DNA of 64,000 nt from Glutamicibacter soli (GTDB lineage: Bacteria > Actinomycetota > Actinomycetes > Actinomycetales > Micrococcaceae). The notes under the pieces were generated by a model, which saw only the letters and a program-made list of their open reading frames with translations, did not search any database and was not told the origin of the DNA. Position 1 is the first letter of the stretch; every line of letters begins with the position of its first letter. Position numbers and translations under genes: made by a program. The stretch covers positions 1-64,000 of the forward strand of contig NZ_POAF01000011.1 in assembly GCF_003309065.1 (NCBI RefSeq), read 5' to 3'. Positions 34,255 to 42,060 of the stretch are shown here, piece by piece.

Positions 34255-34947
34255 TTACTTCTTTGCTGGCGGCATCAGCACCGAATCCACGAGGTAAACG
34301 GTGGCGTTGGCAGTCTGGACTCCGCCGCAGATGACCTTGGCGTCGTTGACCATCAGATCATCGCCGCTGCCGCTGACCTTGACCGTGTCGCCTTCCACAG
34401 TTTTCAGGTCGCCGGAGAGTTCATCGGGGGTCATCTGCCCGGGCACCACGTGGTAAGTCAGTACCTTGGTGAGCATGTCAGCATCTTCGGTAACAGCCTT
34501 CAAATCTTTTTCCGGAATAGCCTTGAATGCATCGTCTACTGGGGCGAAGACCGTGAATTCATCGCCGTTGAGGGTATCGACGAGGTCAACGTCCTTGTTG
34601 AGTTCTCCTGAGACAGCCTTGGTCAGGGTGGTCAGCAAGGGGTTATTGGATGCGGCAACGGCTACCGGGTCTTTAGCCATGCCCGCAACTGAACCGTCGC
34701 CCTCGGGCACTGCTTCAGCGTATGCGGCACATCCTGGGCCGACCAGGTTTGCTGCTGGATCCATCGCGGACTCGCTCGACATTTCAGTATCTTCCGGCAT
34801 TGAGCTGCTTGGCGCCATGCTTGATGCCGTGGCCTCACTGCTTGGAGCGGATTCGGAGGCGTTGTCCATCGAGCAGGCACTGAGCCCAAATGCGGCCAAT
34901 GCGGCAATCGAGAGCAGTCCAACCGTCTTGCGCTGCATGCTTTTCAT
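34255..34947 (-). CDS. Fasciclin-domain lipoprotein (MPT70/MPT83-like)
   Basis: A 230-residue exported protein. ATG 34947 (MKSMQRKTVGLLSIAALAAFGLSACS) follows AAGGAG, and the lipobox is LSAC at about residues 22-25. After a Ser/Ala/Glu-rich linker there is one fasciclin/FAS1 domain (NPLLTTLTKAVSGELNKDVDLVDTLNGDEFTVFAPVDDAFKAI...LTYHVVPGQMTPDEL...VNDAKVICGGVQTANATVYLVDSVLMPP). FAS1 proteins mediate adhesion. MPT70/83 are the main SigK targets in mycobacteria. The start codon lies ~70 nt after a matching SigK promoter. Confidence 0.92.
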   Translation of the reverse strand: MKSMQRKTVGLLSIAALAAFGLSACSMDNASESAPSSEATASSMAPSSSMPEDTEMSSESAMDPAANLVGPGCAAYAEAVPEGDGSVAGMAKDPVAVAASNNPLLTTLTKAVSGELNKDVDLVDTLNGDEFTVFAPVDDAFKAIPEKDLKAVTEDADMLTKVLTYHVVPGQMTPDELSGDLKTVEGDTVKVSGSGDDLMVNDAKVICGGVQTANATVYLVDSVLMPPAKK

Positions 34948-35020
34948 GTCGTTCTCCTTGACTGGTGACCCGCGAGGGGTCAGTCGGTTTCCAAACCACG
35001 GGTTTGGTTTGTCATGAGGC

Positions 35021-35048
35021 ATTCGACGCCATAGGCAGTACGGATTGG
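35021..35048 (-). promoter_or_regulatory. Putative SigK promoter of the fasciclin gene
   Basis: Minus strand: CCAATCC-N15-TCGAAT, preceded by AAAT as at the other site. One -10 mismatch to CCGAAT. Confidence 0.78.
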
Positions 35049-35184
35049 ATTTCTCTGAAAAAAGTTTTCGTTCAGTGACACTGTCTTGCAAACGACCGCA
35101 AGTTTCTCCAAAGAGTTAGCTCAAGAGAAGTTTGCAGCCTGGCCCTGTCGCAAAGGCAGGAGGAACTCAACGCACATCTCATTT

Positions 35185-36699
35185 TCATAGTCCCCTTGCG
35201 ACTGCTGCACCGGCTGCCAGCCATGCCCGCTGCGTAGCTGGTCGTAGCGCGTCATAGCGAAGAATGCCGTCCACCATCGCTGGATCAAATGGGATCGTTG
35301 CCACATCGCGAGCCAAGGTCTTGTAGCCGTCCGCGACGCGCTGCACGTCGGCGCCGGTGGCTTTGGAATCAGCTTGGGTTACCACGGCTACGGCGTTCTG
35401 TGCCAGGGCGTGGGCCTTGTCGTTCTGCTGCGCGAGCGCTTCCAGCAGCAGCGCGCCGGCTTCGGCGTGGTCATCCCGGGTCGTGGTGGCCACGACGAGC
35501 TGATCGGTGTGGTCGATCATGCGCCGCCACATCGGATCTGACTCGTCATTGCCCGAGTCAATGAAGATCAGCCGGTAATACTTCGAGGCCACCCGGTGGA
35601 TCGCGTCCACGTCGGCTGCGTCTACGCGTTGGGCGCTGGCCAGCTCCATCGGCTTGGAGCGCAGCACGTCGAACCGATCGCGGGTCTGGTGGTGCACGAA
35701 ATGGGCGAGGTCTGCCGATTGCGCCCCAGTGCCTAAGAGTTTTTCGGATTCGGGCAGCAGCTCCAACAAGGTCGCTTCGTGCGGGCCTTGTTCGGTGCGC
35801 CAGCCCAGGGTGCCTCGGGTCTGGTTGTTATCCCAAGCCAGCACCCCGGCTCCGCCGTAGCGGGCGAAGATCGCACTGAGCAGCACGGTGGTGGGGGTTT
35901 TCCCGGCTCCGCCTTTGCCGTTCACGATGGCGATGGTACGTGGCCCTGGCCAGTGCTGGCTCACGGCTTGCACATCGGCGCGTTCGGCGCGTTCGTTCTC
36001 GCTGGGGGCCATGCGGATGCCGAGGCGGGTCATGGTGCCGCGCCAGCCTTGGGTGGCGGGTTCTTCGACTTGTTCCTGGGTGAGGAAGCTTTGGCGGGCT
36101 TCGCGCCGGGTTGCAGGTGCCTCGTCTGGTGCGGGAACGGTGTGGGATTGGGTTTTCTGGGCGAACGGGTTCGACTGCTGGGCTTTGGGCGCTGCAGCAT
36201 CAGGGGCCGGGGTGGCGCTCTGGCGCGTGTCGGCAACTTGGGCGGGTTCCATCGCTGGTTTCTCCGGTTCGGGTGTAGTTTCTGCGGTGGCTGGCGGCTC
36301 GGGCGCTGCGGCGGTGGCTTCTTCACTCATTGCTGGTTCTGCGGTGGCTGCTGGTTCTTCGATGACAGCCGTTTCAGCGTTGGCCACGTGCGTGACCGGA
36401 CTATCGACACGGCGGCGGCGCGCGGCAGGCTTGTCACTGCTAGCCGGCGGCGTGGTGGTGTCTGGTTCCACGGTGCCATCGGGGTGGACTTTGACCGGCC
36501 AGGAGCCTTGGGCATCGTGCATCACTGCGCGCACGGCGGCACCGCGTTGCTTGGCGTGTTTGCTGACCAGTTCCACGGTTTCTACCCGGGCGGCAGATTC
36601 GCTGTCTGCGGCGAACTCGTGGATGATGCCTTGGATGTTCACGGTGGCGGTGCCGTCTTTGTTGACGGTCGCTTCGATGAGTTCTTCGGTGGTGCTCAT
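35185..36699 (-). CDS. ParA/MinD-like ATPase of the conjugation module
   Basis: A 504-residue protein. An N-terminal ~60-residue domain (VNKDGTATVNIQGIIHEF...) is followed by a ~150-residue Ala/Pro/Glu-rich disordered linker. The C-terminal ~270 residues are a ParA/MinD fold with Walker A GKGGAGKT, GVLAWDNNQTRGTLGWR and LIFIDSGNDESDP. It is unlike the plasmid ParA at 12334. Homologous layouts are seen beside SCO6880-type transfer genes and in type VII-like loci, so a role in positioning the transfer apparatus is plausible. It is the last gene of a minus-strand run that diverges from the transfer operon. Confidence 0.75.
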   Translation of the reverse strand: MSTTEELIEATVNKDGTATVNIQGIIHEFAADSESAARVETVELVSKHAKQRGAAVRAVMHDAQGSWPVKVHPDGTVEPDTTTPPASSDKPAARRRRVDSPVTHVANAETAVIEEPAATAEPAMSEEATAAAPEPPATAETTPEPEKPAMEPAQVADTRQSATPAPDAAAPKAQQSNPFAQKTQSHTVPAPDEAPATRREARQSFLTQEQVEEPATQGWRGTMTRLGIRMAPSENERAERADVQAVSQHWPGPRTIAIVNGKGGAGKTPTTVLLSAIFARYGGAGVLAWDNNQTRGTLGWRTEQGPHEATLLELLPESEKLLGTGAQSADLAHFVHHQTRDRFDVLRSKPMELASAQRVDAADVDAIHRVASKYYRLIFIDSGNDESDPMWRRMIDHTDQLVVATTTRDDHAEAGALLLEALAQQNDKAHALAQNAVAVVTQADSKATGADVQRVADGYKTLARDVATIPFDPAMVDGILRYDALRPATQRAWLAAGAAVARGL

Positions 36700-36764
36700 G
36701 ATGTACTCGCTTTCTTCACACTGGGATAGCTCTGTAGGCGATACGACTCAGGCGGTGGGGCTGG

Positions 36765-37337
36765 TTAGCGGACGGAGGAAACATAGTCGCGGATCTTGTA
36801 CGGCTCGGTGTCGGTGAAGGTGAAGAAGAACGTTTGCTTCCCTTCCCCGGCCCAGGATTCCCCGTCCTTGGTGACCCATTGCCACGTGGCGGTGACGGCG
36901 ATGGTGTCTTGCTCGTGATGCTCTGTCATCAGCTTCACCGTGGGTTTACTAGTGGCCTTCTTTTCGGCGGCGGTCAGCCATTCAACGCCGGTCGCGGGCC
37001 GTTCGGGGGCAATGACTTCCTTAGCTCGTTCGGGGGTCATGAGTGTGCGGGCGCGCAGCTCGGCGGCGGTGCGGTTGAAGTCCTTGGTCGGGTTCCAGGT
37101 GGTCATGATCGTGGCCGCTTGCTTGGCCAGCTCGACCTTGGCCGGATCTTCGGTGGCTTGGCCCTGGGAATGACTGCTCCCGCTGCTGCTGGGGGCTGGC
37201 GCGGTGGGGCTGGCCGTGGTTGGGGCGACGGTCGGTGCGCTGCTGGTTTCCGTCTCGGTGCCGGCCGGCGTGCAGCCGGTCACTCCTGTGACGAGTCCTG
37301 CGGCCAGGGTGAGGGTGAGGATTTTGGGGTGTTTCAT
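36765..37337 (-). CDS. Transfer-region lipoprotein
   Basis: A 190-residue protein with a lipoprotein signal MKHPKILTLTLAAGLVTGVTGC (lipobox VTGC), a Thr/Ser/Pro linker and a C-terminal NTF2-like domain (AATIMTTWNPTKDFNRTAAELRARTLMTPERA...VTATWQWVTKDGESWAGEGKQTFFFTFT). VirB8/TcpC-like extracellular domains have this fold, so it may scaffold the transfer channel outside the membrane; that is inference. ATG 37337 overlaps the upstream stop (ATGA). Confidence 0.7.
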   Translation of the reverse strand: MKHPKILTLTLAAGLVTGVTGCTPAGTETETSSAPTVAPTTASPTAPAPSSSGSSHSQGQATEDPAKVELAKQAATIMTTWNPTKDFNRTAAELRARTLMTPERAKEVIAPERPATGVEWLTAAEKKATSKPTVKLMTEHHEQDTIAVTATWQWVTKDGESWAGEGKQTFFFTFTDTEPYKIRDYVSSVR

Positions 37338-38470
37338 TGGATGTTCACCTTTTGCTGTCGAAGGATCGGGATCGGGTCATAGGTTTTGCCGTTGTTGATC
37401 GCCGGGCGGTCGAACACACTGGTTTTCGGGTTGTTGATCTGAAAATGCACGTGGATGCCACTGGAATTCCCGGTCGCCCCGGGCTTGCCTAGTGGGGTGC
37501 CTTTCTCTACCACGTCGCCGGTTTTCACCAGTAGCGAGTGATCTTGTGCTTCGTGGAATTCAAAGACCAGATAGGGGGCTTCGGTCATCTGCCCGAAGAT
37601 GTAGTTGCCATAGGAGCCATACAGCTGATCTGGCGATCCCACAGAGACATAGGTGATTTTCATATCCGTGGGAGCGTAAAAGTAAGGTTCAGATCCAGCC
37701 AGGTCGATGCCTTCGTGCTTCAACAAGAACGGCTTGCCAACGCAGCTAGTCAGCGGGCAGGCACGTGGCCCGAAGCCTGAGGTCAGTCGCGCGTTCGGCA
37801 TGGGGTGCGCCCATTCATCCGCTGTCAGGTCGCCAAAGTCGAAGCCACCGGGCGCTTCACAGGTGGAGGAATAGTCCATTTGGGCGTTGTCCATGATGAT
37901 TTCGACGTAGTGCTCGGTTTCGTCAAAAGGCGGGATGCCCCCGTATTTTTGGACGTTGCCCGCTCCGGCGTTGTAGGCGGCGAGGGTGAGCTGGATCTTT
38001 TCCTGCTCATTACTCGCCAGCTTGGCGACTTGTCCGGCGAGATGCTTCATGTAGCGGCCTTGGGCATCCAGTCCGGCGAACGGATCAAAAGGATCTTTCC
38101 CGTGGCCCCATTCGCCCCAGGTTCCGGGCATGAACTGTGCGATGCCTCGTGCCCCGACCGGGGACACGGCCTTGGCGTTCCACCCGGATTCTTGTTGGAT
38201 CTGTGCGGCAATGATCCCTACCGGCAGTCCTGCGCTCTGCGCGGATTGCTCCACGGCTGCCCGGTACTGTTCCGGGATTTTGACCTTGGGTTTGCCGTCC
38301 TTGTCGGCATCTGCGATAGGGGTTCCCTCGATGACGCACGGCGCATTTGGATCGACTTCGTCATTGCTCCCGGCACCCAGGAACAGGATGATCGGGGTGA
38401 TGACCAGCAGGAGCAGAATTCCCAGGACAGCCAGGATGATTTTGGCGCCGCCGCCTTGTTCTTCGCCCAT
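37334..38470 (-). CDS. Bifunctional cell-wall hydrolase: lytic transglycosylase plus M23 peptidase
   Basis: A 378-residue protein anchored by one N-terminal helix (IILAVLGILLLLVITPIILFL). Residues ~75-200 are an SLT/lysozyme-like domain with the catalytic glutamate in QIQQESGWNAKAVSP, then GARGIAQFMPGTW and AAYNAGAGNVQKYGG. Residues ~235-370 are an M23/LytM domain with HEGIDLAGS and HVHFQI zinc ligands. It opens peptidoglycan for the mating channel, as VirB1 does in other type IV systems. GGAAGG precedes ATG 38470. Confidence 0.88.
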   Translation of the reverse strand: MGEEQGGGAKIILAVLGILLLLVITPIILFLGAGSNDEVDPNAPCVIEGTPIADADKDGKPKVKIPEQYRAAVEQSAQSAGLPVGIIAAQIQQESGWNAKAVSPVGARGIAQFMPGTWGEWGHGKDPFDPFAGLDAQGRYMKHLAGQVAKLASNEQEKIQLTLAAYNAGAGNVQKYGGIPPFDETEHYVEIIMDNAQMDYSSTCEAPGGFDFGDLTADEWAHPMPNARLTSGFGPRACPLTSCVGKPFLLKHEGIDLAGSEPYFYAPTDMKITYVSVGSPDQLYGSYGNYIFGQMTEAPYLVFEFHEAQDHSLLVKTGDVVEKGTPLGKPGATGNSSGIHVHFQINNPKTSVFDRPAINNGKTYDPIPILRQQKVNIQ

Positions 38471-38483
38471 AGCTTTGCCTTCC

Positions 38484-39947
38484 CTACTGGATTTTGTTGG
38501 AGCGGTAGATGGTGGTGTTCTCCAACTGGGTGGCCACCACATATACCGCGTCATCGGTGACCAGTACCGGGGCGGGGTCTTCGGCCCGGTAGTTCGCCCA
38601 GGACTGCGGTTCGGCCTCCGGGGCGGCGAGGTTCACGGTGGCTGGCCCGTTGGTGGTGTTCGCGTAGATCAGGGTGCCGTGGATCGCGGACAGATCTGCC
38701 GAGGGTAGATCCACTAGCGCGCTATTGGCTCCATAGCGGATGCCGACCGTTCCGAGGGCGGCGGTTTTCGCGTCCCTGTCCACGAGCAGGGGTTCGGTGG
38801 CGGTGGGGATGGTGCGTGGCGTGCCGCTGAACAGCAGACTTCCGGTGGTGGTGTCCAGAACGCCCATGATGCGTTCGGTGTCATCCCAGGCCAGCAGGGC
38901 GTGGGTGTCATCTAGCAGCCACACTCGCATCGGGTATTTCGTGGTGCCTTCGGGGGCGGTGAAATGCTGCTCGGTCAGGATCGTGCCGGTGTTGTCCAGG
39001 GTGTAGATGGTGGTGGCGCTGATCGTGGTGATCGTTCCATCGGCGGCTACGTCCAGCACGGTGGAGCCGGGTGGGATCATCACCTCATGCAGCGTGCCGG
39101 CCGGATCAGGTACCCGGATATACCAGTCCCCGAGGTCGATGTAGGGGGCGTGGGTGTCGGTGCGCGCGGTTTGCCCTGGTTCCAAAGCGATGCTGGTTGG
39201 TGCCACGCTCGGGGTGTCGTAGGGCATGTCTACCGGCCAGAGGCGCAGCTCGTTGCGCTCTGCGGCGGCATAGACGGGCTTGCCGGCCCAGATGCCTTGG
39301 TGCATGGAGGCGAGGTTTTCCGGGGCTTTGTCCCCGCGCCAGACCGGCTGGCCCGTGGCCGGGGTTCGACCGGTGACGGTGCCCTCAGGATCAGCGGTCA
39401 GCAATCGGTCGGGGCTGATCAGGTTGACGGTGGACCCAGCCCGGGTGGCGTGGCTCCACGCGGCCGTGGCCGAATGCTGTGGTGGTGGTGCGGCTGGCAG
39501 CGTCGCCCCGACCCCTTGCGGAGTGTAGGCCGGGGCGGTCGCGGCAGGTTGGTTCGCGACGACCACGGCGGTGCCGATGCCGCCGAGGGTGAGCACCGCG
39601 AGGGTGCTCACCCCGGCGATCATCAGGCGCTTGGTGCGTCGTTGCCGGCGGGCTGTGGCCGCAAGTTCAGCTTCTTGCTGTTCGGTGAGGTCAAGGACTT
39701 CGCCGGTGGCAGCGACAATCATGTCCCAGGTTTGACCGGTTGACGCGTCGATAGCGCGTGCCCGCACCACACCGAGGTGGTGGTTGGTGAGTTTGGTGAT
39801 AATCGCATTTTTGCCCGCCTCGATGAAATCTTCCTCATCGAGTACGGGAACCTGCGCCCCGTCTAAGGTCAGCGTCTGGCGGTCTTCGCTGATTTGCAGC
39901 GTATAGACCGGGAACGCGGGAACTTTCTGGGGATCGATTATCGTCAT
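38484..39947 (-). CDS. Membrane-anchored beta-propeller-like protein
   Basis: A 487-residue protein. A cytoplasmic N-terminal domain of ~135 residues (FPVYTLQISEDRQTLTLDGAQVPVLDEEDF...) precedes a basic RRQRRTKR and one transmembrane helix (about residues 140-160). The extracellular ~320 residues are strand-rich with repeated PQQ-type motifs (LLTADPEGTVTGRTPATGQPVWRGD, IMGVLDTTTGSLLFSG), suggesting a beta-propeller. It is encoded between the cell-wall hydrolase and the HTH gene. A structural role in the mating pore or surface recognition is possible. Family not named. Confidence 0.65.
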   Translation of the reverse strand: MTIIDPQKVPAFPVYTLQISEDRQTLTLDGAQVPVLDEEDFIEAGKNAIITKLTNHHLGVVRARAIDASTGQTWDMIVAATGEVLDLTEQQEAELAATARRQRRTKRLMIAGVSTLAVLTLGGIGTAVVVANQPAATAPAYTPQGVGATLPAAPPPQHSATAAWSHATRAGSTVNLISPDRLLTADPEGTVTGRTPATGQPVWRGDKAPENLASMHQGIWAGKPVYAAAERNELRLWPVDMPYDTPSVAPTSIALEPGQTARTDTHAPYIDLGDWYIRVPDPAGTLHEVMIPPGSTVLDVAADGTITTISATTIYTLDNTGTILTEQHFTAPEGTTKYPMRVWLLDDTHALLAWDDTERIMGVLDTTTGSLLFSGTPRTIPTATEPLLVDRDAKTAALGTVGIRYGANSALVDLPSADLSAIHGTLIYANTTNGPATVNLAAPEAEPQSWANYRAEDPAPVLVTDDAVYVVATQLENTTIYRSNKIQ

Positions 39948-39974
39948 TTAACTCACTACCCGTAACTTCCTGGG

Positions 39975-40193
39975 TTAGTCGGCGGCTTCATCACTTTTCA
40001 GCAAGAAATCTCGAATGTCTTTTTTCCGGTACCTACGCACGCGGGAGCCAATGGATACCGATTTGAGTCCATACTCTCGGTTCCATTTCAGAACGGTCTG
40101 CGCTTTCACACGCATCACGTCTGCGATCTCTTCGGTCGTTGCCCATTCCGGCAAATCTGCGATGAGATCCTCAACGGCTTCTGGATCGTTCAT
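39975..40193 (-). CDS. Excisionase/MerR-like HTH protein
   Basis: A 72-residue protein: WATTEEIADVMRVKAQTVLKWNREYGLKSVSIGSRVRRYRKKDIRDFL is a complete winged HTH of the excisionase (helix_turn_helix_17) type. ATG 40193 is supported by TTGGAG upstream. It sits at the divergent junction of the two transfer operons (39.9/40.4 kb), so it is the natural candidate regulator of conjugation. Confidence 0.8.
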   Translation of the reverse strand: MNDPEAVEDLIADLPEWATTEEIADVMRVKAQTVLKWNREYGLKSVSIGSRVRRYRKKDIRDFLLKSDEAAD

Positions 40194-40385
40194 GGTCACA
40201 CTCCAAATGTGTATGAATGTGAAATCCATGTCAACCATATTACCCAAATTAACCATACAAAGCGCTAAGTTTGAAATACACCAATAATATTTAGGTAACA
40301 CTATTGACAGTGACTTCACTGCGAGTTTATACTAAATGATAGATCAACCCTTTCGCGCTGATCACTCTACTAAGGAGAGCGCACT

Positions 40386-41003
40386 ATGTCAGCCGTGTCG
40401 AATCCTTTTGCCCCTTCTAAAAAGAAGGTGACGCAAAATGACGCTTTCGACATCCGAGACGAGCTTATGGGCGATGACCTGCTAGTTAGCGGCCCAATGA
40501 AACCTGGCTTGTCTCCAATGCTTGAGGCTCCAGGTGAAGCTTGGGCTGTTAGCGACGTTGGCCCATTTAAGGGTCTTGCCGTCATGGGCCTACACGGTGG
40601 AGCTGGCGCCACCACAGTGGCCGCGCTCTTAGGTGATGACGCATCTGAGGTGGGCCAAGCTTGGCCTATCTCGCAGAACGCCTGGACTGGCAGCCCGTGG
40701 CCTATCCCAGTGATTGCGGTAGCTCGCACCGACCATCACGGGTTGGCCGCTGCGGATCGGTTCATCCGTTCCTGGGCCAACGGACAACTGACCGGTTCCC
40801 AGCTTTCGGCCTTGGTGCTGATCGAGGCAGGGCCACGCACCAGTGATGCCCGGAAGAAAGCCACCAAACGCTTATTGCGGATGGTGCCCCGGGGCACGCA
40901 TATCCCGTGGATGGATTCCTGGTTGGATGCCCCACCCGATCCTGCCCGGCTCCCTGGGCGGATCAAACGAATCATCAAACTTCTCAACACTCCCACCCCA
41001 TAG
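40386..41003 (+). CDS. DUF6668-family P-loop-like protein
   Basis: A 205-residue protein. GLAVMGLHGGAGATTVAALLG is a Walker-A-like loop (GGAGATT), followed by VIAVARTDHHGLAAADRFIRSWA. This pattern is that of the DUF6668 proteins encoded beside SCO6880-type transfer genes in actinobacteria. Nucleotide binding is likely but the loop is degenerate. ORF starts the plus-strand transfer operon; AAGGAG lies before ATG 40386. Confidence 0.72.
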   Translation: MSAVSNPFAPSKKKVTQNDAFDIRDELMGDDLLVSGPMKPGLSPMLEAPGEAWAVSDVGPFKGLAVMGLHGGAGATTVAALLGDDASEVGQAWPISQNAWTGSPWPIPVIAVARTDHHGLAAADRFIRSWANGQLTGSQLSALVLIEAGPRTSDARKKATKRLLRMVPRGTHIPWMDSWLDAPPDPARLPGRIKRIIKLLNTPTP

Positions 41004-41015
41004 AAAGGCACACCC

Positions 41016-41297
41016 ATGTTGTTGCAAGCTCTGGCTTTCGGTATCGACCTCGCCGCCACTATCCCTAACCCCACTCCGGAGCAGCCTCCGGGCACCCAAG
41101 GGTTCACCACGATCTTGAACTGGATCGCGTGGGCGGTGATCCTGCTCGGTGTGGCAGGGTTCCTTGCCTCGGCCGGGTTCTTGGCGTTCGCGTCCTTCAC
41201 TGGACGGGAAATTAACGGCTTCAAGGGACTGATCATCTCGTTGATCGTCTGCATTCTGGCCATTAGCGCGGGAACGATCATCAACGTCTTCGTCTAA
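41016..41297 (+). CDS. Small two-helix transfer membrane protein (VirB2-like position)
   Basis: A 93-residue protein with a short N-terminal segment and two long hydrophobic helices (about residues 33-60 and 70-93) joined by FTGREINGFKG. Size, topology and position directly ahead of the membrane-channel genes match the pilin-like/VirB2-position proteins of Gram-positive type IV systems. No pilin-specific motif can be named. 12 nt separate it from the DUF6668 gene; GAAAGG precedes the ATG. Confidence 0.65.
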   Translation: MLLQALAFGIDLAATIPNPTPEQPPGTQGFTTILNWIAWAVILLGVAGFLASAGFLAFASFTGREINGFKGLIISLIVCILAISAGTIINVFV

Positions 41298-41340
41298 GAC
41301 ACGCTTGTGAACCGTCAAAGAGAAAAGAGAGAAGATCCTC

Positions 41341-42051
41341 ATGGCCGAAACTGACCCATTAGGTAAAAACTGGAAACTCTGGGGCGGCATCCTCGCCTTC
41401 ATCGCTGCGGTAGTGATCCTCGGGCTCATTTTCTTCCCCCGCACCCCACCGCAGCCAGAAGCCACACCGACCGCGCCGGCTCCTTCGGTGCCGGTCGACA
41501 CTGCGCCACCTTCGGCTTCCCCTTCGGCCTCGGCTTCTAAGCCGGCCTCTGGGGATTGCCCTGCGTTAAGCACTGATACCTCGTTCCCGAACGATGCCCC
41601 GGCTACGGAGTGGAAGCGCCACCCTGCTGGGATGCTGCTACCGGTATCGGCGGAGCATGGTCCAGCGAAGATGGACGGGGATTTCTGGCGCTGCTTTAGC
41701 CACACCCCCACCGGCGCAGTAGTGGCGGGATTTACCCTCGTCATTGATTTCTCAGAAGGTCGAGAAATTGATGCTGCGGCTGAATCTATGAATCGTGAAC
41801 GACTCTTCCAGGAACAGGGTTCCGGCACCAGCGATGAGGGATTTCCTCCCATGCTCGGATACCGCGTCATGAATAGCAGCGATGACAGCGCCATTGTTGA
41901 ATACCTTTCCAAGACCGGCGAGCAGTACGCGGCAATGAGCGCCAATCTTGTGTGGAGCGAAAAAGCGCACGATTGGCGCTTAGATCTAAGTGCTAGCCCA
42001 CCCACATGGAACACAGTTAACGACCCAACTTCCTTCACAGAGTTCAAGTAG
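41341..42051 (+). CDS. Single-pass transfer protein, extracellular domain
   Basis: A 236-residue protein: short cytoplasmic MAETDPLGKNWK, a transmembrane helix (LWGGILAFIAAVVILGLIFF), a Pro/Ala/Ser linker and an exported domain with a W-KRHPAGMLLPVS...DGDFWRCFSHTPTGAVVAGF pattern and a single conserved-looking Cys pair (C-P-A and C-F-S). No recognised family. It is probably a channel-associated protein of the operon. Confidence 0.65.
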   Translation: MAETDPLGKNWKLWGGILAFIAAVVILGLIFFPRTPPQPEATPTAPAPSVPVDTAPPSASPSASASKPASGDCPALSTDTSFPNDAPATEWKRHPAGMLLPVSAEHGPAKMDGDFWRCFSHTPTGAVVAGFTLVIDFSEGREIDAAAESMNRERLFQEQGSGTSDEGFPPMLGYRVMNSSDDSAIVEYLSKTGEQYAAMSANLVWSEKAHDWRLDLSASPPTWNTVNDPTSFTEFK

Positions 42052-42060
42052 GCGATTGTT

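Noticed and set aside
35779-36817. Large plus-strand ORFs opposite the ParA-like ATPase
   Set aside because: Gly/Phe/Arg-rich shadow frames of the disordered linker; the minus-strand ATPase motifs settle the coding strand.
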